Shown: positions 26,497-33,778 of the stretch, one piece after another | How the letters are laid out: the number at the start of each line of letters is the position of its first letter | How positions within the stretch are numbered: the first letter of the stretch is position 1 | Source: Clostridium sp. Marseille-P3244 | GTDB lineage: Bacteria > Bacillota > Clostridia > Lachnospirales > Lachnospiraceae | Direction: 5' to 3' | Assembly (NCBI RefSeq): GCF_900120155.1 | Contig: NZ_LT635549.1 | Coordinates: 558,001 to 622,000 of the forward strand | Length of the DNA stretch: 64,000 bases | Made by a program: the position numbers and the translations under genes | The notes under the pieces: generated by a model | Databases searched by the model: none | What the model was told of the DNA's origin: nothing | The model's input: only the letters and a program-made list of their open reading frames with translations

Positions 26497-26638
26497 GGAT
26501 ACATCCACCACCACAACAAACTCAGATTTTTTATTTTTTGATGCAACAATTCCATGTCCGGATGACTCTAATTAATATAAAGGAACGATTCTAAGACCAG
26601 ATTCCACTGTCGGCGCGCAGGAAGGGAGGAGGGAGCGG

Positions 26639-27202
26639 ATGTACGATTATGAGAACAGCCCGGAGCCGGATTTGATCCGGCGGGCGAAACGAGGCGACGT
26701 GAAGGCGTTTTCCCGGTTGTATGCGGGAATCTATCAGGATCTTTACAGATTTGCCCTGTACATGACAAGGCACAGGCAGGACGCGGAGGACGCGGTGAGC
26801 GAGACAGTCATGACTGCTTATGAGAAGATCGGCAGGCTCAGGAAAGAGGATTCTTTCAGAAACTGGATGTTTACGATTCTGAACCATCAGTGTAAAAAGA
26901 TGCTCAAGAGCGGACAGAAAGAGCTGGCTCATCGGGCAGAGACCGGTCTGGAAGCAGAAGAGTCTGAAGGCACAACTGCCGGACGGAGGGAGCCGAAAGG
27001 GCATGAGCCGGATTATGCCCAGTGGCACGACGTACGACGGGCGTTTGACAGTCTGGACGAAGAGGAGCGCATGATCGTTGCGTTTTCAGTATTCGGGGGT
27101 TACCGCAGTGATGAGATTGCCCGGATGCTGGATAAAAACGCGGCCACAGTACGTTCGAGAAAAAGCCGTGCGCTGGAAAAGATGAGGAACGCTCTGATCT
27201 GA
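26639..27202 (+). CDS. ECF-type RNA polymerase sigma factor
   Basis: A 187-residue sigma-70 family protein. Region 2 (about 10-80) has the typical YQDLYRFALYMTRHRQDAED and FRNWMFTILNHQCKKML segments. An acidic/charged linker follows, then region 4 (about 130-182) with the helix-turn-helix GGYRSDEIARMLDKNAATVRSR. AGGGAGGAGGG precedes the ATG. It is followed by a membrane protein with a cytoplasmic tail 21 bases downstream. That is the usual layout for a sigma factor and its membrane-bound regulator, so the pair probably works as a surface-signalling unit. Confidence 0.9.
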   Translation: MYDYENSPEPDLIRRAKRGDVKAFSRLYAGIYQDLYRFALYMTRHRQDAEDAVSETVMTAYEKIGRLRKEDSFRNWMFTILNHQCKKMLKSGQKELAHRAETGLEAEESEGTTAGRREPKGHEPDYAQWHDVRRAFDSLDEEERMIVAFSVFGGYRSDEIARMLDKNAATVRSRKSRALEKMRNALI

Positions 27203-27223
27203 GCATCGGAAAGGAGGACGGAC

Positions 27224-29305
27224 ATGGACGGAAATGAGAAAAAATGGGAAAACGGGAATGGAACAGAAGAGGCGCGGGCAGAGGAGATCCAGATGGAAGA
27301 GATGCTGCGTGATCTGACCGATGATGTGCAGGTGCCGCTTTCTCTGGAGCCGGAGGCAGTGGAGGAGATGCTGCTGAAGAGGAAAAGGGAGAAGAAGCGA
27401 AAGAGCGGCGGGAGATACTGGAGGAAAAACGCGGGGATTGCCGCGGCGGCCTGCCTCTGTCTTGCGGTCGGAATCGTGGCTGCTGTGAACTTTGGCGGGC
27501 TGGGGAATCTTGTTTCCGGCACGGCGGATCAAGCCGTATCCGGAAAGAATTCTGCGTCGGAGAGCAGCATGGCAGAAGCCGGCGGGACGGAAGACGGGAC
27601 CGTGGAGAATATGGTCACGGCAGCAGATTATGATGAAATCTATGATTATATTCAGGAAGGGGTAAAACAGCAGGAAAAACAGGCGCGCCTGTTTGATTCC
27701 GGCAGCGCCACAGGCGACGGGGCTGTGGCCTACAGCACCGAGGAAAGCGCCATGATGGACAGTGGGGCAGCTGCGGACACTGGAAATACCGGAGCGGCTA
27801 CCGGGGACTATTCAGATACCAATGTCAGGGAAGAAGGGGTTGGAGAAGCCGATGTTGTCAAGACAGACGGTGAATATCTGTATCTCGTTGCCAGGGGGAA
27901 GGTCAGAATTGTTGACATTCGGTCTGATGAGATGGATGAGCTGGCCGAGATCGGTGTGGATGAGGATGGTGAAATCCGGGAGATCTACGTGGAGGATGAC
28001 CGGCTGGCGGTGCTGTATTACCGGGCGGAGTATGATGACGGGGAAACAGGATATGACGGATATTTCCGGAATTTTACCTGTACGGATGTTTATGATATCA
28101 GCGATCCGACAGCCCCGGAGAAACTGAGTACCATTTCCCAGAGCGGAACCTACAATACCATGCGGGCAAGAGACGGATATCTGTATGTGCTCAGTGATTT
28201 TTATGCGGATACCGCGGCGCCGCGTTCCGGTGTCGATCTGTATGTACCTGAGGTTCAGGGCGGGATGCTGGAGGCGTCGGATATCTATATGCCTCAGGGC
28301 GGGACCGGAAACTCTTACACGGTGATCTCGGCGTTCTCCCTTGCCGATCCGGCGGAAAAGACGGATGGCAAGGCAGTGTTCGGGAATTCGGGGATCTGTT
28401 ATGTGAGCACGGAAAATATCTATATCACAGAATCTTACTATGGACTGGCTGATGTGACCCAGACATCCGTCCGCAAGATATCTTATCATGACGGGCAGCT
28501 GGAAGGCGTGGGCCAGACGAAAATAGACGGCACACTCAACAATTCCTTCAGTATTGATGAATATAACGGATATCTGCGCCTGGTGACTACGGTGGAGCCA
28601 TGTGACACAGGGAATGCAGTTCCCATTTTGGGAGACGGACTGTTTCGTTCTGACTCGGAGGATGCAAAGAGCAATTCTCTGTATGTGCTGGATGAAGAGC
28701 TGGAGATCACGGGACAGATCACGGATCTGGCAAAAGAGGAGCAGATTTATTCCGCCAGATTTATGGGAGATGTAGGATATTTTGTCACTTTTAAACAGGT
28801 GGACCCGCTGTTTTCAGTAGATCTTTCTGATCCGGCAGATCCCAGGATCATCGGAGAACTGAAGATCCCGGGATTCTCCGATTACCTGCATCCCTACGGC
28901 AGCGGGCGCCTGCTGGGCATCGGGATGGATGTGGATGAGGAGGGCGTGACCACGGAGGGGGTCAAGGTGTCTATGTTCGATATTTCTGATCCGGCGGATG
29001 TGACGGAAATGTCCAAGTATGTTCTGGAGGATATGTACGGCACAGATGTGTATGATTATCGGGCAGTGTTTGTGGACGTGGAGAAAAATCTGTTTGGATT
29101 TACGGCTTATGGAGATACGACAGAATATTATATGTTCTCCTATGATGAGACGGAAGGATTCCGGGAAGTGTTTTCAAGAGAACTGATGTCCTATGGAAAT
29201 GTAAGAGGACTGTATGCGGGAGAGCGGTTCTATCTGGTGGATGGAAATACCGTAATATCCTATACGCTGGACGGATTTGAGAAGATCGATGATATCGTGC
29301 TGTAA
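27224..29305 (+). CDS. Membrane-anchored beta-propeller protein, likely sigma regulator
   Basis: A 693-residue protein. Residues 1-65 are acidic and basic, probably cytoplasmic, and contain a short helix MEEMLRDLTDDVQVPLSLEP. One span follows at about 71-92 (AGIAAAACLCLAVGIVAAVN). After a Ser/Gly/Asp-rich linker the extracellular part carries the beta-propeller family signature TNVREEGVGEADVVKTDGEY near residue 203. It continues with repeated strand groups to the end (SLYVLDEELEITGQ, VGYFVTFKQVDPLFSVDLSD, LLGIGMDVDEEG). These match the secreted-propeller family PF09826. Position behind an ECF sigma gene suggests anti-sigma function through the N-tail, which is inference. AAAGGAGG RBS. Confidence 0.85.
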   Translation: MDGNEKKWENGNGTEEARAEEIQMEEMLRDLTDDVQVPLSLEPEAVEEMLLKRKREKKRKSGGRYWRKNAGIAAAACLCLAVGIVAAVNFGGLGNLVSGTADQAVSGKNSASESSMAEAGGTEDGTVENMVTAADYDEIYDYIQEGVKQQEKQARLFDSGSATGDGAVAYSTEESAMMDSGAAADTGNTGAATGDYSDTNVREEGVGEADVVKTDGEYLYLVARGKVRIVDIRSDEMDELAEIGVDEDGEIREIYVEDDRLAVLYYRAEYDDGETGYDGYFRNFTCTDVYDISDPTAPEKLSTISQSGTYNTMRARDGYLYVLSDFYADTAAPRSGVDLYVPEVQGGMLEASDIYMPQGGTGNSYTVISAFSLADPAEKTDGKAVFGNSGICYVSTENIYITESYYGLADVTQTSVRKISYHDGQLEGVGQTKIDGTLNNSFSIDEYNGYLRLVTTVEPCDTGNAVPILGDGLFRSDSEDAKSNSLYVLDEELEITGQITDLAKEEQIYSARFMGDVGYFVTFKQVDPLFSVDLSDPADPRIIGELKIPGFSDYLHPYGSGRLLGIGMDVDEEGVTTEGVKVSMFDISDPADVTEMSKYVLEDMYGTDVYDYRAVFVDVEKNLFGFTAYGDTTEYYMFSYDETEGFREVFSRELMSYGNVRGLYAGERFYLVDGNTVISYTLDGFEKIDDIVL

Positions 29306-29353
29306 ACAGACAGGGGCTGTCGGTTAATACCGATTTTTAGCCCCTGACATGCA

Positions 29354-29426
29354 GGGAAGAGACAATCCCAGGGAATTCGGACTTTTTTAAGTCCTGAATT
29401 CTCCAGTGGACAGTCTCTTCCCTTTT
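29354..29426 (+). terminator. Strong hairpin at the IS1182 3' side
   Basis: Outer stem GGGAAGAGAC (29354-29363) with GTCTCTTCCC (29413-29422), inner stem around GAATTCGGACTT/AAGTCCTGAATTC, then TTTT. It would terminate transcripts entering from the propeller gene and so insulate the element. Confidence 0.65.
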
Positions 29427-29486
29427 GTAACCCTTATTTCAGGGCACAAAATCCCCTTGTCTGGATTTTTTGAAGCACGCCTTTCG

Positions 29487-29606
29487 CTAAGCGGTTTTCT
29501 GCTCCTTTTTCCCTTCGTATTTCTCAATCTCATGATGTAAAAATCGATGGTATTTCATGATATTCCTGCCAATCGCATACAGCATGAATTCTTTATATAC
29601 CTTCTC
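29487..29606 (-). pseudogene. C-terminal fragment of the IS1182 transposase
   Basis: Minus-strand codons give EKVYKEFMLYAIGRNIMKY followed by HRFLHHEIEKYEGKK and a stop. This is the typical end of IS1182 transposases. It joins in phase, in content, to the fragment ending at 30917: NENFRRFNYRSE continues as KVYKEF when the intervening 29607-30916 is removed. The fragment is separated from the rest of its gene by the IS110-type insertion. Confidence 0.75.
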
Positions 29607-30916
29607 GTATAATCCAATCATATTAGATAGTGATTGGAAATTGATATTTCCAAGTACAAACACGATTGCTGCATCCTCTCCGCAGTTGATCAAAACGTCG
29701 TTACGAAATTTGCTATCAAAAATGATAACTCTGGATTTCAACAGCTTATCAAAACTTTACATTCGCTCTCCAATCCCGAGGATATAAAAATAGGGTTTGA
29801 ATCTACTGCCCACTATGCCCTCAATCTGGAACTTTTCCTTGAGAATGCCCACCACAGCTTCATGGAAATCAATCCACTCCTCATCAAGGAATATAAGAAA
29901 TCCTCTTCTCTCAGGCGTACCAAAACCGACTCTGTTGACTGCGAATCAATAGCCCGCTGGTTAATGACAGTAGAGTACAAACCCCATTCAAAAGGATTTT
30001 ACCATGCTTACTCTCTAAAGTCACTAACTCGTTTAAGGGATAGGCTGGTTCGACAGCGCTCTTTCTATCTTGTGAAAATCACAAACGTTCTGGATCACAC
30101 TTTTCCTGAGTTTAAGCCATTCTTTCATGAACGCTTATCTAAAACTGCACTGTATCTGCTCGAAAACTACGGTTCTGCTGAAAAATGGCACGAATGAACT
30201 CCGCTTCTTATGAAAAACTCCGCTCTTTATCAAGAGGACGTTTCTCCCCACAGCAGTTCCTTCGCCTAAAAGAACTTGCTGCCAATACGGTCGGCATAAA
30301 TAATTCTATCTTTGATGTGGAACTCAACAGCCTTCTTACGTTATACAAATCTCTTGTAAAGGAGATTGGCACACTGGAAGCAGAAATCAACAAGTTGATC
30401 GAGGAGGTCCATCCTCACTATATGTCCGTTCCCGGAATCGGTCCCATATCTGCCGCTGTCATCTACTCTGAATACGGAGATCTGTCAAATTTTTCTACAC
30501 CGGCTCAGATGCTCGCCTTTGCCGGCATTGAACCTGACATAAACGAATCAGGAACAGAATCTCACGGAGGGCGGATGGTAAAACACGGCTCATCACGGCT
30601 CCGGTATGTCCTCATCAACTGCTGTCTTCCATTAATTCGTTTTGATATGACATTCGCAGCTTACTATGCTAAAAAACGTGCAGAAGGCAAACCACACAGA
30701 GTCGCGATCACTCATGTTGCCAAAAAGCTTGTTAGAGTCATCTATGCATTGGAGAGGCAGGGGACAGACTTTAACACCCAAAAACTCAGATAGCTGCTTA
30801 CATCAATAAACGTTGTCCCATCTGAAATACGATGTATTCAGATGGTCTGTTAAAGTTACCCTTTTTTATACATCAAAAAACTTCCAAAATCCTCTTGACT
30901 ATTTATAGTTTGTCAC
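29607..30916 (+). mobile_element. IS110-family element nested in the IS1182 transposase gene
   Basis: About 1310 bases, bounded by the points where the IS1182 coding sequence stops and resumes; the trinucleotide CTC (plus strand) is present at both edges (29604-29606 and 30917-30919). It carries one transposase on the plus strand. Length, lack of clear inverted ends and little or no target duplication all suit IS110 elements. Confidence 0.7.
29634..30793 (+). pseudogene. IS110-type transposase with one frameshift
   Basis: Two frames (29634-30197 and 30185-30793) together make one IS110 transposase of about 385 residues. The N-part has the RuvC-like DEDD site: EIDISKYKHDC, GFESTAHYAL, and RRTKTDSVDCESIARWL. 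The C-part has the Tnp_20 domain: SVPGIGPISAAVIYSEYGD and FAGIEPDINESG. The frames would join if a run of five A (after GCTG, near 30181) had six. So this is either a one-base deletion, a sequencing error in a homopolymer, or a slippage site. The start is TTG with no clear ribosome site, directly after stop codons. Confidence 0.75.
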
Positions 30917-32552
30917 CTCTGAACGGTAGTTAAACCGCCGGAAGTTTTCATTCTCTTTGATATCTCCAAAGTGCCCCTCTGTCTGGATCGACCGTATCTG
31001 CCGTTTCAGGATCCCTTCTTCACTCTGGATATTCCTGTTGGACTCTTCCTTCAGTTCTTCCCAGCGTTCGCTGATCTTCATGACCTTATTCCGGTCCGGA
31101 TTTTTTTCGGCTTCGTATTTAGAAAGACATCTGGATTTCTGCTCACAGCCGCTGCAGTCCGCACGGCCGTATACCTCTACCGTCTGGGTATAGCCGTCCT
31201 GCTCTTTGCTCTCCGTCCGGATATGGCGCAGCTCCCTTCCATCATGGCAGATATCAATAATGCTCATCTTCAAAGACGGTGTATGTCATGTTGGAATACT
31301 TCCCGATGTCCTCTTTGTACGCCCGTGTCTTCCGCTTCTCATGGTCTTGAAGTTTGATATAACTCCGGATCTCATTCTCTTTCAGGTATACCAGGTTCTT
31401 TTCACTGCAGTAGCCGCTGTCAGCCGTCACTGCCTCCAGGGTATCCCCAAACGCGTTCCGGTGCTTTTCCAGAACCGGGATCAGCGTATTGTAGTCTGTC
31501 CGGTCATTACTTACATATCCGTGGACAATAAAGTAATTCTCTACCGCGATCTGGACATTGTATGCCGGTTTCAGCTGCCCGTTCAGCATATGGTCTTCTT
31601 TCATCCGCATGAAGGTTGCTTCCAGGTCGGTTTTTGAATAGCTGTTGCGGTCTTTCCCCATGATCTCAAAACATTCCTTATATTCCATCAGGCGGCTCCC
31701 GCATTCTTCCAGTTCCTCGTAGAGCTTCTGGATTTCCGGCTTATGTTTTCCCTTTCCAAAAACGAACCGGATCCCTTCTCCTTCTGCAATCCGCATCAGG
31801 TTCTTCTGCAGTTTCAGGATCTCAAGCGGGGAACAGTGATCGATCTCGATGATGGTGTTATTGGAGATCTTCTTATGCTTTGTCAGCTTCCGTTTCCTGT
31901 TTTCCGCGATAACCTTCCTGACTTTATCCATTCCTTCGATCACGAACATATGGGCATCCCCGAGGTCGTATTTGGGGCCGTATCCATTCTCAAGCAGAAA
32001 GGCATTATACTTTGCGTAAAGGGCATCTATGCTGTCCAGCAGTTTGACAAGGTGATAGTTCAGGCTGCCCCGCCAGACGAACGTATACCTGTTTGCATTC
32101 GCTTCGATCTTTGTCCCATCGATATAAAGCTCTTTCAGCGTGATCAGCCCTTCCTTTTCCAGACGGCGCATGAACTGATAGTTCAATTCATCTAACGCTT
32201 CTCCCGTCAGCTTTTTCCCTTTAAAATCGTAAAAAACATCCCGCTGAGGCTTCTGCCCTTTGGTCAGCCAGATAAAGGCAAGATCTCTCTGGCATAAGTC
32301 TACAATACGGTCAACCGCCCTGACCCCGCGCATGTTTGCGTAGGTAACAACAGCATACAGCATGATTGGATTATACCCGGTTCTTCCCTTATCTGAATAA
32401 CAGGCCAACAGGCCTGAAAAATCTAATTCCTCCATCACGTTTTTCAGGGTATAGACTGGATCGTCATCGGGTAAATTCAATTCGAAGAAACTGAAGTTAA
32501 TTTTTTGTTGCCCAATTTCAAAAAAGTCGTTATAATAATCTTGTTTTTGCAT
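30917..32552 (-). pseudogene. IS1182-family transposase, frameshifted and truncated
   Basis: A DDE transposase. The N-terminal frame (32552-31254, 432 residues) begins MQKQDYYNDFFEIGQQKINF and has LLACYSDKGRTGYNPIMLYAV, TLKELYIDGTKIEANANRYT and EAVTADSGYCSEKNL, typical of IS1182/Tnp_1 proteins. It ends early at FEDEHY; a second frame from about 31270 carries on as ICHDGRELRH and RADCSGCEQKSRCL. A one-base shift near 31257 therefore splits the gene. The end (NENFRRFNYRSE) is cut by the IS110 insertion at 30917, and the last 40 residues lie at 29487-29606. It should be inactive. Confidence 0.8.
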
Positions 32553-32575
32553 AGTTCCATTATAACATGGAACGG

Positions 32576-32613
32576 AGAGAAGGATGGTTGTCGTTAGCCA
32601 TCTTTCTCTTTTT
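32576..32613 (+). terminator. Hairpin upstream of the IS1182 transposase
   Basis: A 12-bp stem with one mismatch (32576-32587 with 32598-32609) is followed by TTTTT on the plus strand. It could block outside transcription from entering the element. Confidence 0.5.
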
Positions 32614-32625
32614 AGGGGATAAACT

Positions 32626-32665
32626 CAGGGGCAGGTGTGACTCGTGCGAGTCACACCTGCCCCTG
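32626..32665. repeat. 40-base perfect palindrome near the IS1182 right end
   Basis: Arms CAGGGGCAGGTGTGACTC (32626-32643) and its exact complement (32648-32665) surround GTGC. The 18-bp stem has GGGGCAGG ends reminiscent of the REP-like copies, but the inner part differs. It may be a separate family of intergenic palindrome or part of the IS end. Confidence 0.65.
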
Positions 32666-32727
32666 TTTGGAACTATCTATTTCCCGATAGCCCCTTCTTC
32701 AGGATGAAATCGCCAAAACAGTTCCGC

Positions 32728-33327
32728 TTACTCTTCAGCGGCGGTGTCAGCCGCTTCATCTGCATCCGTATCAGCGGCGGCCGAAGCGCGGACTTCTGTT
32801 ACGATTACGACAGTCGCGTCCAGGTCTGTCATAAGATCTACATCTTTATCTTTCGCGATGTCAAGGTCCTTCACATGGATCGTATCTCCGACTTTCATGT
32901 CTCCGATATCCAGCTCGATCTTTTCTACCAGAGCGGATGGCAGAGCCCGGAAATCAACTTCATGCAGCATCTGCTGGGCGACGCCAGCTACAAGCTTGTC
33001 TGCATTAAGAAGATGGATTTCCGCAGAGGAGTGTACCTTCTCTGTGCTCACCAGAGCCTGGAAATCGATCTCATCCACCCAGCCTTTCATCGCGTTGTAA
33101 TCAACCTCTTTAATGAGAGCGTCAAAAGTCTGGCCTTCAACCTCAAGGCGTACTCTTCCTCCTTTGCCCTCTGTCTTGAGCAGCTGGTCCACATCTTTTT
33201 TCGTCATCTTGAGCGGAATGGATTCCGTCATCTCACGGCCGAAGATGCATCCCGTAACAAATCCTTCACGTCTGAGTTTCTTGGCTTTGATCGTCATGTC
33301 TCTTTTTTCAGCTTTTAAAGTATTCAT
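32728..33327 (-). CDS. rplY: 50S ribosomal protein bL25 (Ctc form)
   Basis: Binds 5S rRNA in the large subunit; the long form with a C-terminal extension is called Ctc. The 199-residue protein has the N-terminal bL25 domain (LKAEKRDMTIKAKKLRREGF, CIFGREMTESIPLKM) and the beta C-domain (LVAGVAQQMLHEVDFRALPS, VGDTIHVKDLDIAKD). It ends in an Ala/Asp/Glu-rich tail. AAAAGATAAATG-type start has AGGAAAAG upstream on the minus strand. A TTGACA lies at 33441-33436 (minus) but the nearest -10-like words are too close for normal spacing. Confidence 0.93.
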   Translation of the reverse strand: MNTLKAEKRDMTIKAKKLRREGFVTGCIFGREMTESIPLKMTKKDVDQLLKTEGKGGRVRLEVEGQTFDALIKEVDYNAMKGWVDEIDFQALVSTEKVHSSAEIHLLNADKLVAGVAQQMLHEVDFRALPSALVEKIELDIGDMKVGDTIHVKDLDIAKDKDVDLMTDLDATVVIVTEVRASAAADTDADEAADTAAEE

Positions 33328-33523
33328 TTATCTTTTCCTCCAATCACTGAATCACGCTTAGCAGCCTTCAACTTTTCATCACAAGCAGGTCTTGTTAAGT
33401 GTATTTCTTTGTTACACCTATAGTATAGCACCGGTGTCAAGGGGATCCGTATTTCAAATTTTACGTAAGATGGAAAGAGGCGGAAAATAAGGATTTGCAG
33501 TCAATTATAATAAAAAATTTTCA

Positions 33524-33532
33524 GGGGGGGGG
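33524..33532 (+). repeat. Run of nine G upstream of the LRR-cluster promoter
   Basis: Nine consecutive G bases lie 22 bases before the -35 box at 33555, in otherwise AT-rich DNA. Such tracts slip during replication and are known to switch surface genes in other bacteria; here any effect is inference. Confidence 0.8.
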
Positions 33533-33554
33533 TGTAAAAATTCAGTAAAAATAC

Positions 33555-33583
33555 TTGCAAAATACAAATAGAAATAGTAATAT
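33555..33583 (+). promoter_or_regulatory. Promoter of the LRR surface cluster
   Basis: TTGCAA (33555-33560) and TAATAT (33578-33583) are 17 bases apart. The predicted start near 33590 gives a leader of about 190 bases with a CTTCTGCC/GGCAGAAG stem at 33644-33665. I looked for a cyclic-di-GMP riboswitch in the leader and did not see one. The rest of the 451-base gap after bL25 holds no gene. Confidence 0.6.
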
Positions 33584-33778
33584 AAAATGCGATCAAAATA
33601 ATATGTGTAAAAGTGAAAAAGAAACATTTCCGTTTCGATTTAACTTCTGCCGCAGAAGGCAGAAGGATCAGAAATAAAATAAATTCTACGGGCCGATTTA
33701 TCAGGCATCAAGAACAGTCATAAGCATATCGGAGTTATTCTAAATATAAAGTTTAAAGGAAAAGGGTGTGACAGGGTT

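Larger units (their letters stand above)
29313..32694 (-). mobile_element. IS1182-family element, interrupted by an IS110-type element
   Basis: The transposase reads on the minus strand from 32552. Candidate terminal inverted repeats are GGGGCTGTCGGTTAAT at 29313-29328 and its counterpart GGGGCTATCGGGAAAT read from 32694 back to 32679 (12-13 of 16 match). Without the inner IS110 insertion the element would be about 2.07 kb. No matching target-site duplication was found beside these ends, so exact limits remain open. It lies between the propeller gene and bL25 without damaging either. Confidence 0.65.

Noticed and set aside
29607-29741. Minus-strand coding beyond the IS1182 C-terminal fragment
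   Set aside because: The residues upstream of EKVYKEF do not resemble IS1182 and arise from the IS110 left end read backwards.
33590-33778. Possible riboswitch in the long leader of the LRR gene
   Set aside because: Only a simple 8-bp stem is visible; the conserved words of c-di-GMP, lysine or other common riboswitches were not found.
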